Shown piece by piece: positions 7,331 to 16,502 of a stretch of DNA of 64,000 bases. The position numbers and the translations under genes were made by a program. Position 1 is the stretch's first letter. The number at the start of each line of letters is the position of its first letter. The stretch covers positions 62,001 through 126,000 of the forward strand of contig CAVTJA010000003.1 of the NCBI GenBank assembly GCA_963735005.1, read 5' to 3'. This DNA is from WTKG01 sp963735005. GTDB taxonomy: Bacteria > Actinomycetota > Actinomycetes > Actinomycetales > Demequinaceae. A model generated the notes under the pieces. That model was not told the DNA's origin. It searched no databases and saw nothing but the letters and a program-made list of their open reading frames with translations.

Positions 7331-10300
7331 ATGTCAGACCACAGCATGCCCGGCGCGCAGGGTCTCTACGACCCCGCATACGAGCATGACGCCTGCGGCG
7401 TCGCCTTCGTGGCGACGCTTCGAGGCACTCCCGGTCGCGACATCATGGACGCCGGGCTCACCGCCCTCAAGAACGTTGAACACCGGGGCGCTGTGGGTGC
7501 CGAGACCGAGACCGGCGACGGCGCCGGCATCCTCACCCAGATCCCCGACGCCTTCCTTCGCCGCGTCTCCGGCATCGAGCTTCCCGCCTCGGGCAGCTAC
7601 GCCACCGGCATTGCCTTCCTGACGCCCGGCAGCGCGGACGACGAGGTCGCGGCTATCGAACGCGCCGCCGCCGCCGAGGACGTCACCATCCTTGGCTGGC
7701 GAGACGTCCCCGTCCAGCCCGCGCCCCTTGGGCCCACGGCACGCGCCGCGATGCCCGAGTTCCGCCAAGTGTTCATGTCCCACGAGGGGCTGTCGGGCAT
7801 CGAGCTCGACCGCAAGGTCTACCGCGTGCGCAAGCGCGCCGAGAACGACGGCAAGGTGTTCTTCGCCTCGCTGTCCGCGCGCACGCTCACCTACAAGGGA
7901 ATGCTGACCACCTATCAGCTCGAGCAGGTTTTCCCGGACCTCATGGAGCCTGACTACGAGACCGAGCTCGCGCTCGTCCACTCGCGGTTCTCCACCAACA
8001 CGTTCCCGTCGTGGCCGCTCGCGCAGCCGCTGCGCGGCATCGCCCACAACGGCGAGATCAACACCGTGCGGGGCAACCGCAACTGGATGGCCGCTCGAGA
8101 GGGCACGCTCGCCTCGGACCTGCTTGGCGACATCGAGAGCATCCTGCCCGTGTGTACGCCGTCGGCGTCCGACACCGCGTCGTTCGACGAGGTACTCGAG
8201 TTGCTCCACCTTGGCGGGCGCAGCATGCCGCACGCGGTGCTGATGATGATCCCCGAGGCGTGGCAGAACAACCCCGACATGGACCCCAAGCGGCGCGCCT
8301 TTTACGAGTACCACTCGTCGCTGATGGAGGCGTGGGACGGCCCGGCCGCCCTGCACTTCTCCGACGGCACCGTCGTGGGCGCCACGCTTGACCGCAACGG
8401 CCTGCGTCCCGGGCGCTTCTGGGTGACAGACGACGGCCTGGTCGTGTGCGGTTCCGAGGCCGGCCTCCTCGACATCGACCCCGCCAAGGTGGTCCGTAAG
8501 GGGCGCCTGCAGCCCGGCCGCATGTTCCTGGTGGACACCGCCCAGGGCCGCATCGTTGAGGACGAGGAGATCAAGTCTCAGCTCGCCTCCGAACACCCGT
8601 ATTCCGACTGGGTCGCCGACAACGCCGTGCACTTGGCCGACCTGCCGGACCGCGAGCACGTCTCGCACTCGCACTCCTCGGTCGTGCGCCGCCAGCGCCA
8701 GTTTGGCTACACCGAAGAGGAAGTGAGCATCCTCATCCGACCGATGGCGCAGCAGGGCGTCGAGCCGATCGGCGCCATGGGATCGGACACCCCGGTCGCG
8801 GTCCTTTCCGACCGTCCCCGGCTGCTCTTCGACTATTTCGCGCAGATGTTCGCGCAGGTCACCAACCCGCCGCTCGACGCGATCCGCGAGGAGATCGTGA
8901 CGGCGGTCGGCGGCGCGATCGGCCCCGAGCCGAACCTGCTGAGCGCGACGCCCGAGCACGCGCGCAAAGTCATCCTCGACTTCCCGGTGATTGACAACGA
9001 CGAGCTCGCGAAGATCATCCACGTCGACGCCGACCCGAAGCTTCGCGGGATCTTCTCCGCTCGTAAGATCTCGGGCCTCTATAGCGTCCGCGCGGGCGGC
9101 TACGGCCTGCAGGCGCGTCTCATGGAAATCTTCGACGAGGTCGACCGCGCCATCAAGCAGGGCGTGAGCTTCCTCGTCCTCACCGACCGCGACGCCGACG
9201 CCGACCACGCGCCCATCCCGTCGCTCCTCCTCACGAGCGCCGTTCACCATCACCTTGTGCGCAACCACAGCCGCACTCGGGTGTCGCTCGTGGTCGAGGC
9301 CGGAGACGTGCGCGAGGTCCACCACGTCGCGCTGTTGATCGGCTACGGCGCTGCCGCGGTGAACCCGTACCTCGCCATGGAGACCGTCGAGGAGCTGGTC
9401 GAGAACGGCTACATCACCGGCCTGTCGCGAGAGAAGGCCGTCAAGAACTTGATCAAGGCGCTCGGCAAGGGCGTGCTGAAAATCATGTCGAAGATGGGCA
9501 TCTCGACCATCGCGTCGTACCGCGGCGCGCAGGTGTTTGAGGCGATCGGCCTCGCACGCGAGCTCGTGGACCTCCACTTCGCAGGCACGCCAAGCCAGAT
9601 CGACGGCGTCGGCCTCGACGTGATCGCCGACGAGGTCGAAAAGCGTCACCACGACGCCTACCCCACACGGCCCACGTCCATCGCGCACCGGCGCCTCAAC
9701 TCCGGCGGCGAGTACCAGTGGCGCCGCGACGGCGAGGAGCACTTGTTCGATCCCGAGACGGTGTTCAAGCTTCAGCACTCGACGCGCACGCGGCAGTACG
9801 AGGTCTTCAAGCAGTACTCCCAGCGCGTGGACGACCAGTCCAAGCGGCTGATGACGCTGCGCGGCCTGCTCGAGTTCACGAGCGACCGCCCGTCGATTCC
9901 CATCGAGGAAGTCGAGCACGTCTCCGAGATCGTCAAGCGCTTCAGCACCGGCGCTATGTCCTACGGGTCCATCTCCGAAGAGGCCCACACCACGCTTGCA
10001 GTTGCTATGAACAGGCTCGGCGCTCGCTCCAACACGGGCGAGGGCGGCGAGTCGCCCGACCGTCTTTACGACCCGGAGCGTCGTAGCGCGATCAAGCAAG
10101 TCGCGTCCGGCAGGTTTGGCGTGACGAGCGAGTATCTGGTGAACGCGGACGACATCCAGATCAAACTCGCGCAGGGCGCCAAGCCCGGCGAGGGCGGCCA
10201 GCTGCCCGCGGCTAAGGTCTACCCGTGGGTTGCCGAGACGCGCCACTCCACGCCCGGCGTCGGCCTCATCTCGCCGCCGCCACACCACGACATCTACTCG

Positions 10301-11860
10301 ATCGAGGACCTCAAGCAGCTCATCCACGACCTCAAGAACGCCAACCCTCAGGCGCGCATCCACACCAAGCTCGTCTCCGAGGTTGGCGTGGGCACCATCG
10401 CCGCTGGCGTTGCGAAGTGCAAGTCCGACGTCATCCTGATTTCGGGCGCCGACGGTGGCACCGGCGCTAGCCCCCTCAACTCGCTCAAGCATGCGGGCGC
10501 CCCGTGGGAGATCGGCCTCGCCGACACCCAGCAGACGCTCGTGCTCAACGGCCTGCGCGACCGCGTCGTGGTCCAGGTCGACGGCCAGATGAAGACGGGC
10601 CGTGACGTCGTCGTCGCCGCGCTCATGGGCGCCGAGGAGTTCGGCTTCGCCACCGCGCCGCTGGTGGTGTCTGGCTGCATCATGATGCGCGTCTGCCACA
10701 AGGACACCTGCCCGGTGGGCGTCGCGACGCAGAACCCGGAGCTGCGCGATCGCTTCACCGGCAAGCCGGAGTTCGTCGAGACCTTCTTCGAGTTCATCGC
10801 GCTTCAGGTGCGCGAACTGCTCGCTCAGCTCGGCTTCCGCAGTATCGAGGAGGCCGTTGGCCACATCGAGGTGCTCGAGTCACGCGCTGCCGTCAAGCAT
10901 TGGAAGGCCAAGGGCCTCGACCTGCGGCCGATCCTCACTGTGCCGCCGAACGGCGCGAACCTCAGCCACTCGACCTCCCAAGACCATGGCCTCGACCTCG
11001 CGCTCGACCAGGGCATCATCGCCGAGGCCGCGCCCGCGCTCGAGCGAGGCGAGCCCGTCACCATCACCCGCGCCGTCCGCAACGTCAACCGCACCATCGG
11101 CACGCTGCTTGGTTACGAGGTGACCACCCGATACCGCGGCGACGGCCTGCCGGACAACACCATCACGGTGGAGTGCACGGGTAGCGCCGGCCAGTCCTTC
11201 GGCGCGTTCGTGCCGCGCGGCATCACCCTGCGCCTCTTCGGCGACGCCAACGACTACGTCGCCAAGGGCCTCAGCGGTGGCCGCGTCATCGTCCGTCCCG
11301 ACCGTGCTGCCATGCTCGACGACTCCCAGGATGTCGTCGCCGGAAACGTCATCGCCTACGGCGCGACGGGCGGCGAACTGTTCCTGCGCGGCCAGGTCGG
11401 GGAGCGGTTCCTCGTGCGCAACTCCGGCGTGTCCGCCGTGGTGGAGGGCGTGGGCGACCACGCACTCGAGTACATGACGGGCGGCACCGCGGTCATCCTT
11501 GGCAAGACGGGCCGGAACCTTGGCGCGGGCATGTCCGGCGGCACGGCATACGTGCTCGACCTCGAAAGCGAGCGCGTCAACACCGATGCCCTAGCCTCCG
11601 GCGAGCTGACGCTCAGCCCGCTCGACGCCGAGGACGAGACCATCGTCCGCGCGCTCGTGGAGAAGCACCTCGCCGAGACCGAATCGCCGAACGCGCGCAC
11701 CATTCTTGACGGCTGGGACGACAACAAGGCTCGCTTTACGCGGGTGCTGCCCGCGCAATACGCGCGCGTCCGCGAGCAGCTCTCCGAGATCGAGGCCACG
11801 GGCGGCGACCTCAGCGCGCCGGGTGCATGGACCGAGTTCCTGGAGGTGACAAGTGGCTGA
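7331..11860 (+). CDS. gltB: glutamate synthase (NADPH) large subunit
   Basis: GltB forms glutamate from glutamine and 2-oxoglutarate. It has an N-terminal class II glutamine amidotransferase (HDACGVAF, where the Cys becomes residue 1 after propeptide removal), a central FMN-binding synthase domain with GEGGESPDRLY and AKPGEGGQLPAAKV, a 3Fe-4S motif (CIMMRVCHKDTC), and a C-terminal GXGXG-rich beta-helix (GGTAYVLD). I use ATG 7331, preceded by GAGGA, which gives 1509 residues. GTG 7250 (1536 residues) is possible: GGAGG lies only 3 nt before it and TACCCT lies 8 nt before it. The gene is followed by gltD with an 8-nt overlap. Confidence 0.95.
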   Translation: MSDHSMPGAQGLYDPAYEHDACGVAFVATLRGTPGRDIMDAGLTALKNVEHRGAVGAETETGDGAGILTQIPDAFLRRVSGIELPASGSYATGIAFLTPGSADDEVAAIERAAAAEDVTILGWRDVPVQPAPLGPTARAAMPEFRQVFMSHEGLSGIELDRKVYRVRKRAENDGKVFFASLSARTLTYKGMLTTYQLEQVFPDLMEPDYETELALVHSRFSTNTFPSWPLAQPLRGIAHNGEINTVRGNRNWMAAREGTLASDLLGDIESILPVCTPSASDTASFDEVLELLHLGGRSMPHAVLMMIPEAWQNNPDMDPKRRAFYEYHSSLMEAWDGPAALHFSDGTVVGATLDRNGLRPGRFWVTDDGLVVCGSEAGLLDIDPAKVVRKGRLQPGRMFLVDTAQGRIVEDEEIKSQLASEHPYSDWVADNAVHLADLPDREHVSHSHSSVVRRQRQFGYTEEEVSILIRPMAQQGVEPIGAMGSDTPVAVLSDRPRLLFDYFAQMFAQVTNPPLDAIREEIVTAVGGAIGPEPNLLSATPEHARKVILDFPVIDNDELAKIIHVDADPKLRGIFSARKISGLYSVRAGGYGLQARLMEIFDEVDRAIKQGVSFLVLTDRDADADHAPIPSLLLTSAVHHHLVRNHSRTRVSLVVEAGDVREVHHVALLIGYGAAAVNPYLAMETVEELVENGYITGLSREKAVKNLIKALGKGVLKIMSKMGISTIASYRGAQVFEAIGLARELVDLHFAGTPSQIDGVGLDVIADEVEKRHHDAYPTRPTSIAHRRLNSGGEYQWRRDGEEHLFDPETVFKLQHSTRTRQYEVFKQYSQRVDDQSKRLMTLRGLLEFTSDRPSIPIEEVEHVSEIVKRFSTGAMSYGSISEEAHTTLAVAMNRLGARSNTGEGGESPDRLYDPERRSAIKQVASGRFGVTSEYLVNADDIQIKLAQGAKPGEGGQLPAAKVYPWVAETRHSTPGVGLISPPPHHDIYSIEDLKQLIHDLKNANPQARIHTKLVSEVGVGTIAAGVAKCKSDVILISGADGGTGASPLNSLKHAGAPWEIGLADTQQTLVLNGLRDRVVVQVDGQMKTGRDVVVAALMGAEEFGFATAPLVVSGCIMMRVCHKDTCPVGVATQNPELRDRFTGKPEFVETFFEFIALQVRELLAQLGFRSIEEAVGHIEVLESRAAVKHWKAKGLDLRPILTVPPNGANLSHSTSQDHGLDLALDQGIIAEAAPALERGEPVTITRAVRNVNRTIGTLLGYEVTTRYRGDGLPDNTITVECTGSAGQSFGAFVPRGITLRLFGDANDYVAKGLSGGRVIVRPDRAAMLDDSQDVVAGNVIAYGATGGELFLRGQVGERFLVRNSGVSAVVEGVGDHALEYMTGGTAVILGKTGRNLGAGMSGGTAYVLDLESERVNTDALASGELTLSPLDAEDETIVRALVEKHLAETESPNARTILDGWDDNKARFTRVLPAQYARVREQLSEIEATGGDLSAPGAWTEFLEVTSG

Positions 11861-13322
11861 CCCCAAGGGCTTTCTGACCAACCGCGAGCGCGAGGTTCAG
11901 CCGTCGCGCCCGGTCCCGGTACGCCTGCTCGACTGGAAGTACGTCAAGGACGAGCTCGCCAAGGACCCGGAAGCGCTGAAGCGCCAGGCGGGACGCTGCA
12001 TGGATTGCGGCGTGCCGTTCTGCCACCAGGGCTGCCCGCTCGGCAACCTCATCCCGGAGTGGAACGACCTCACCTGGCGCGAGCAGAACGCCGACGCCAT
12101 CGAGCGACTTCACGCGACGAACAACTTCCCGGAGTTCACCGGGCGCATTTGCCCGGCGCCGTGCGAGACGTCCTGCGTCCTCAGCATCAACCAGCCCGCG
12201 GTGACCATCAAGCACATCGAAGTCTCGATCATCGATCAGGCCTACGAAGACGGCAACGTCAACCCGGTGATCGCGACGCGCCAGACTGGCAAGACGGTCG
12301 CCGTCGTGGGCTCGGGCCCCGCGGGAATGGCGGCGGCCCAGCAGCTGACGCGCGCGGGCCACACAGTCGCCGTCTTCGAGCGCGACGACCGCATCGGCGG
12401 CCTGATGCGTTACGGCGTGCCGGACTTCAAGATGGAGAAGGACCTCATCGACAAGCGCATCGCGCAGATGGAGGCAGAGGGCACCCGGTTCCGCACCAAC
12501 GTCAACATCGGCGTGGACATCACTTGGCCAGAGCTGCGCGCGCGTTACGACGCCGTGCTGGTCGCCACCGGTGCCACCATCCCGCGGGACCTGCCCATCC
12601 CCGGCCGGCAGCACCGCGGCATTCATTTCGCGATGCCGTACCTCAAGCAGGGCAATCAGGTCGCGGCCGGCGACGACGTCCCCAAGCAGATCACCGCCAA
12701 GGACAAGCACGTCATCATCATCGGCGGCGGCGACACCGGCTCGGACTGTCTGGGCACCGCGCTGCGCCAGGGCGCAAAGTCAGTGACCACCCTCGCGATC
12801 GGCGTCGAGCCGCCCGCCCAGCGGGACGAAAAGTCCCAGCCGTGGCCGACACACCCGATCCTCTTCGAAGTTTCCTCGAGCCACGAGGAAGGCGGGGAGC
12901 GCAAGTTCCTCGCGTCGACAGTCGAGTTCCTCGCAGACGAAGACGATCACGTGACGGCGCTGCGTGTCGCCAGAACACAAATCATGCCTGACGGGACCCG
13001 CGGCGCAGCCCCGGGGACCGAAGAGGAGATCCCAGCGGATCTGGTTCTCCTGTCGATGGGCTTTGTCGGCCCAGAACGCGACACCCTTAACCAGTTGGCT
13101 GGCGTGGACTTCACGTCTCGGGGAGCGGTTGACCGCACCGAGAAGTTCGCCACCGGCGAGGACGGCGTCTTTGTCGCGGGCGACGCTGGCCGAGGCCAGT
13201 CGCTCGTGGTGTGGGCGATCGCCGAGGGGCGTGCGGCGGCATCCGCTATGGATGAGTACCTGACCGGCGAGACAGAGCTCCCGGCACCGATCACGGCGCG
13301 CACGGTCGCGCTCCGTGCGTAA
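11853..13322 (+). CDS. gltD: glutamate synthase (NADPH) small subunit
   Basis: GltD passes electrons from NADPH through FAD and Fe-S clusters to GltB. The 489-residue protein has N-terminal cysteines for the 4Fe-4S centres (CMDCGVPFC, then CPAPCETSC), a first dinucleotide fold (GSGPAGMAAAQ) and a second (IGGGDTGSDC), ending with the FAD-binding segment VFVAGDAGRGQSLVVWAI. It starts at GTG 11853, with GGAGG upstream, overlapping the end of gltB. This order and overlap are standard for the heterodimer. Confidence 0.97.
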   Translation: MADPKGFLTNREREVQPSRPVPVRLLDWKYVKDELAKDPEALKRQAGRCMDCGVPFCHQGCPLGNLIPEWNDLTWREQNADAIERLHATNNFPEFTGRICPAPCETSCVLSINQPAVTIKHIEVSIIDQAYEDGNVNPVIATRQTGKTVAVVGSGPAGMAAAQQLTRAGHTVAVFERDDRIGGLMRYGVPDFKMEKDLIDKRIAQMEAEGTRFRTNVNIGVDITWPELRARYDAVLVATGATIPRDLPIPGRQHRGIHFAMPYLKQGNQVAAGDDVPKQITAKDKHVIIIGGGDTGSDCLGTALRQGAKSVTTLAIGVEPPAQRDEKSQPWPTHPILFEVSSSHEEGGERKFLASTVEFLADEDDHVTALRVARTQIMPDGTRGAAPGTEEEIPADLVLLSMGFVGPERDTLNQLAGVDFTSRGAVDRTEKFATGEDGVFVAGDAGRGQSLVVWAIAEGRAAASAMDEYLTGETELPAPITARTVALRA

Positions 13323-13341
13323 CAAATCAAAGTTGGAGAAC

Positions 13342-14763
13342 ATGCGAAACGCAAAGATTGTCTGCACGATTGGCCCCGCCACCGAGTCCCTTGAGAACAT
13401 GCGCAAACTCGTCGCCGCCGGAATGGACGTGGCGCGCCTGAACCGCAGCCACGGCGACTACGAGGTCCACGAGCGGGTGTACGCGAACGTCCGCCAGGCC
13501 GCCAAGGAGGCCGGACGCAACGTCGCCGTCCTGGTTGACCTGCAGGGCCCCAAGATTCGCCTCGGACGCTTCTCCGACGGCCCCCACGACCTCGCAGAGG
13601 GCGACGTCTTCACCATCACGATGCGCGACGTTGAGGGCACCAAGGAGCTGTGCGGGACGACGTACAAGGGCCTCGCGGACGACGTCAAGGTGGGCGACCC
13701 GCTGCTGATCGACGACGGCAAGGTCCGCCTTGAGGTGACCGAGATCAAGGACGGCACCGAGGTCGTCACCAAGGTGATGGTTCCCGGCCCCGTGTCGAAC
13801 AACAAGGGCATCAACCTTCCCGGCGCAGCCGTGTCGGTTCCCGCGCTGTCCGAGAAGGACGAGGATGACCTGCGCTGGGGCCTCAAGCTTGGCGCCGACT
13901 TCATCGCACTGTCCTTTGTCCGATCCGCCAAGGACTACGAGGACTGCGCGCGCATCATGGCAGAAGAGGGCCGCGTGGTACCCGTCATCGCCAAGGTCGA
14001 GAAGCCGCAGGCCGTTGACAACCTCGAGGAGATCGTCGACGCGTTCGACGGCGTGATGGTCGCCCGCGGCGACCTGGGCGTCGAGCTGCCGCTCGAGGAG
14101 GTCCCGCTCGTCCAGAAGCGTGCGATCGAGCTGTGCCGCAGTCAGGCCAAGCCCGTCATCGTGGCCACGCAGGTGCTCGAGTCCATGATCTCCTCGCCCG
14201 TCCCAACGCGCGCCGAGACCTCGGACTGCGCCAACGCGGTGCTCGACGGCGCCGACGCCGTCATGCTTTCCGGCGAGACGTCCGTGGGTGAGTATCCGAT
14301 CATCACCGTCGAGACGATGGCCCGGATCATCAAGAACACTGAGCTCAAGGGGAGCGACCGCATCGCGCCGTTCCTGACAACCCCTCACACGCGTGGCGGC
14401 GCCATCACCGCGGCCGCGCTGCAGGTGGCGGAGCGCATCAACGTCAAGGCGATCGTGACCTTCACGCAGTCCGGCGACTCGGCGCTGCGGATGGCGCGCC
14501 TGCGCCCGAAGGTGCAGATGTACGCGTTCACCCCGGAGCCGTCCACGTACGCGCGCCTCGCGCTGACGTGGGGCATCTACCCCGACCTCGTTCCCGAAGT
14601 CACCTCGACGGACGAGATGGTTGACTTGGTCGACAAGGTGCTCAAGGAATCGGGCCGCGCGTCGGACGGCGACTACATCGTCGTGGTCTGCGGTGCACCG
14701 GTCGGCGTGCCCGGCACCACCAACACGATGCTTGTCCACAAGGTAGGCCAGACGCGCGCGTAG
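13342..14763 (+). CDS. pyk: pyruvate kinase
   Basis: Pyruvate kinase makes pyruvate and ATP from phosphoenolpyruvate, the last step of glycolysis. The 473-residue protein opens with AKIVCTIGPATES and carries ARLNRSHGDY, DLQGPKIRLGRF, IAKVEKPQAVDNL (catalytic Lys), VARGDLGVELP, MLSGETSVGEYP and a C-terminal regulatory domain. The open frame extends upstream to 13315, but ATG 13342 has GGAG at the right distance and fits the family. It faces mgsA, with a terminator between them. Confidence 0.97.
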   Translation: MRNAKIVCTIGPATESLENMRKLVAAGMDVARLNRSHGDYEVHERVYANVRQAAKEAGRNVAVLVDLQGPKIRLGRFSDGPHDLAEGDVFTITMRDVEGTKELCGTTYKGLADDVKVGDPLLIDDGKVRLEVTEIKDGTEVVTKVMVPGPVSNNKGINLPGAAVSVPALSEKDEDDLRWGLKLGADFIALSFVRSAKDYEDCARIMAEEGRVVPVIAKVEKPQAVDNLEEIVDAFDGVMVARGDLGVELPLEEVPLVQKRAIELCRSQAKPVIVATQVLESMISSPVPTRAETSDCANAVLDGADAVMLSGETSVGEYPIITVETMARIIKNTELKGSDRIAPFLTTPHTRGGAITAAALQVAERINVKAIVTFTQSGDSALRMARLRPKVQMYAFTPEPSTYARLALTWGIYPDLVPEVTSTDEMVDLVDKVLKESGRASDGDYIVVVCGAPVGVPGTTNTMLVHKVGQTRA

Positions 14764-14787
14764 CGCGTCCCATGATCGCGGGGCGGT

Positions 14788-14822
14788 CCGGCGCAACGGC
14801 GCGCCGGGCGGTCCCGTGTTTT
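14788..14822 (+). terminator. rho-independent terminator of pyk
   Basis: The stem CCGGCGC / GCGCCGG (14788-14794 and 14801-14807) has a 6-nt loop and is extended by weaker outer pairing. A TTTT run follows at 14819-14822. It lies between the convergent pyk and mgsA genes and may serve both strands. Confidence 0.6.
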
Positions 14823-14823
14823 C

Positions 14824-15300
14824 TCAGCGGGAGTCGGCGTCGTTTTCGTCGCTGGGGCGCGGTTCGTTGCCAAGCCAACCGCGAGGGCCGATGTCCGGCA
14901 CCACGCGCTCGTACGGCTCGCTGAGCAGCGGCGACGAGATCAGGTAGTCGGCCGTGGCGACGTTGCAGGCCATGGGGATGTTCCACAGTGCGCCGATGCG
15001 CAGTAGCGCCTTCACGTCCGGGTCGTGCGGTTGGGGCTCAAGCGGGTCCCAAAAGAAGACAAGCATGTCGATCTTGCCTTCTGCGATCTTGGCGCCGATC
15101 TGTTGGTCGCCGCCCACCGGCCCCGAAAAGAACCGGTGGACGTGCAGACCAAGCTCGTACTCGAGCATCGTCCCGGTTGTCCCTGTCGCCGACAGCCGGT
15201 GGTTCTTGAGCGTGCCCTTGTTGAAACTCGCCCACTCCAACAGTTCGACCTTCTTGTTGTCGTGGGCGACGAGGGCAATGCTGCGCTGTGCTGACGCCAT
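14824..15300 (-). CDS. mgsA: methylglyoxal synthase
   Basis: MgsA converts dihydroxyacetone phosphate to methylglyoxal and phosphate, a bypass of lower glycolysis used when phosphate is short or sugar phosphates build up. The 158-residue protein keeps the catalytic residues by motif: H13 (AHDNKK), D65 (SGPVGGDQQIGA), H92 and D95 (PHDPDVKALL), plus TGTTG and the ISSPLL end. The start at 15300 has AGGAG 5 nt upstream. The frame is open for another 29 codons, but these run toward the tRNA and are not family-like. It lies convergent to pyk, so it neighbours the enzyme it would bypass. Confidence 0.93.
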   Translation of the reverse strand: MASAQRSIALVAHDNKKVELLEWASFNKGTLKNHRLSATGTTGTMLEYELGLHVHRFFSGPVGGDQQIGAKIAEGKIDMLVFFWDPLEPQPHDPDVKALLRIGALWNIPMACNVATADYLISSPLLSEPYERVVPDIGPRGWLGNEPRPSDENDADSR

Positions 15301-15362
15301 GGGAGCTCCTGACGGTCGTGCTTGGCCAAGCCAGCCTCCGCCTGATGGCGAAGACATCGTTG

Positions 15363-15436
15363 TGCCCCGAGTGGGATTCGAACCCACACTGGAACGGGTT
15401 TGAGCCGTTTGCCTCTGCCAGTTGGGCTATCGGGGC
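15363..15436 (-). tRNA. tRNA with anticodon CAA (nominally Leu), class-I fold
   Basis: On the minus strand the sequence folds as a complete 74-nt cloverleaf: 7-bp acceptor stem GCCCCGA/TCGGGGC with discriminator A, a short D stem with GG in the loop, anticodon stem AACGG/CCGTT, loop CTCAAAC (anticodon CAA), a 5-nt variable region CCAGT, and T arm GTGGG-TTCGAAT-CCCAC. No CCA is encoded. CAA reads the leucine codon TTG, but bacterial tRNA-Leu normally has a long variable arm, which this one lacks. I recall a similar short tRNA-Leu(CAA) next to the pdtaR homologue in mycobacteria, so the oddity may be conserved. Confidence 0.9.
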
Positions 15437-15444
15437 GCGCGCAC

Positions 15445-15450
15445 TAGGCT
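15445..15450 (+). promoter_or_regulatory. predicted -10 element, leaderless start of the ANTAR regulator
   Basis: TAGGCT lies 7 nt before GTG 15458, with no Shine-Dalgarno sequence. A weak -35 (TTGGGC, 15422-15427) lies 17 bp further upstream, inside the oppositely oriented tRNA gene. Confidence 0.5.
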
Positions 15451-15457
15451 ATCGCCT

Positions 15458-16084
15458 GTGACCGATAACAACGACTCCGGCGGGCCGGTCGCCGCCGAAG
15501 ACCGCAAGCGCCGCGCAGTCGTGGCCGAAGACGAGGCGCTCATCCGTATGGATATCGTCGAGACGCTCCGGGAGGGCGGCATCGACGTGGTCGGCGAGGG
15601 CGCGAACGGCGAGGAGGGCGTGGCGCTCGCGCGCGAGCTCAAGCCGGACGTCGTGGTCATGGATATCAAGATGCCCGTCATGGATGGCATCACGGCGGCC
15701 GAGATCATCGCCAAGGAACGCATCGCGCCCGTGGTGCTGCTGACCGCCTTCTCGCAGACGGATCTCATCGAGCGCGCGCGCGACGCTGGCGCCATGGCGT
15801 ACGTGGTCAAGCCGTTTACGCCTGCGGACCTGCTGCCAGCGGTGGAGGTTGCGGCGGCGCGCTACAGCGAGATCAAGCAGCTCGAGTCCGAGATCGCAGA
15901 TATTACCGAGCGCATGGAGACGCGCAAGAAGGTGGAGCGCGCGAAGGGCCTGCTGATGGAGAATATGAGCCTCAACGAGCCCGAGAGCTTCCGTTGGATC
16001 CAGAAGACGTCAATGGACCGCCGGCTCACCATGCGCGAGGTCGCCGAGGCCGTCATCGATCAGATGGCGCCTAAGTCGTCGTAG
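15458..16084 (+). CDS. pdtaR: ANTAR-domain response regulator, PdtaR type
   Basis: A 208-residue two-component regulator. Residues ~18-135 are a receiver domain with the acidic pair (AEDEAL), phospho-acceptor D69 (VVMDIKMP), a switch Thr (LLTAFS) and Lys (VVKPF). A short coiled coil (EIKQLESEIADITERMETRK) leads to an ANTAR RNA-binding domain (VERAKGLLMENMSLNEPESF), known to act by antitermination on paired-hexaloop RNAs. It matches mycobacterial PdtaR, partner of the kinase PdtaS, which is not in the window. GTG 15458 is chosen because a -10 hexamer lies 7 nt before it. The 3' end overlaps the convergent thioesterase gene by 14 nt. Confidence 0.9.
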   Translation: MTDNNDSGGPVAAEDRKRRAVVAEDEALIRMDIVETLREGGIDVVGEGANGEEGVALARELKPDVVVMDIKMPVMDGITAAEIIAKERIAPVVLLTAFSQTDLIERARDAGAMAYVVKPFTPADLLPAVEVAAARYSEIKQLESEIADITERMETRKKVERAKGLLMENMSLNEPESFRWIQKTSMDRRLTMREVAEAVIDQMAPKSS

Positions 16085-16484
16085 CCGGACGGATCGCGCT
16101 CGTCAGCCGCGCGGACGACACCCTGCGGCCCTTGTCATCCACGATTTCCACGAGATGCGTCGTTGTGGTCCGCCCCAGGTGCACGGCGACGGCGGTGGCC
16201 GTCACGACCCCCTCGGTGACCGCCCGGTGATGGGTGATGTTGAGGTCCACGCCCACCGCCATGCCGTCGGGCAGCGCGTGCGCGATCGAGGCGTAGCTGG
16301 CGACCGTTTCGGCGAGCGCGGCCGACGCCCCGCCGTGAAGCAAGCCCATGGGCTGCGTGTTGCCGGCCACGGGCATCGTCGCTACGGCGCGCTCCGCGGA
16401 GATCTCCACGATCTCGATACCGAGCTTCTGGGCAAGGGCGCTGAGGGGAAACGTGGCGATCAGCTCGCGGATGTCGTCGTCCAT
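16071..16484 (-). CDS. PaaI-type hotdog-fold thioesterase
   Basis: A 137-residue single-domain hotdog protein. The conserved LLHGGASAALAETVASYASI segment (about residues 48-67) carries the HGG motif and the Ala-Glu that positions the catalytic acid in PaaI/EntH-like acyl-CoA thioesterases, and VGVDLNITHHRAV forms the next strand. The substrate (acyl- or aryl-CoA) cannot be told from sequence. It is transcribed away from polA: the two starts lie 18 nt apart, and the AGGAGATA there may serve either gene. It converges on pdtaR. Confidence 0.85.
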   Translation of the reverse strand: MDDDIRELIATFPLSALAQKLGIEIVEISAERAVATMPVAGNTQPMGLLHGGASAALAETVASYASIAHALPDGMAVGVDLNITHHRAVTEGVVTATAVAVHLGRTTTTHLVEIVDDKGRRVSSARLTSAIRPATTT

Positions 16485-16490
16485 AGGAGA

Positions 16491-16496
16491 TAGGTT
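16491..16496 (+). promoter_or_regulatory. predicted -10 element, leaderless start of polA
   Basis: TAGGTT ends 6 nt before GTG 16503, so transcription would begin at the start codon. No good -35 hexamer is seen. The AGGAGA just upstream would then not be transcribed with polA. Confidence 0.45.
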
Positions 16497-16502
16497 GTCA
16501 TA

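Noticed and set aside
7334..10864. 1176-codon open frame antisense to gltB
   Set aside because: Produced by high-GC codon bias opposite a well-conserved gene; the translation resembles no protein family and lacks an initiation context.
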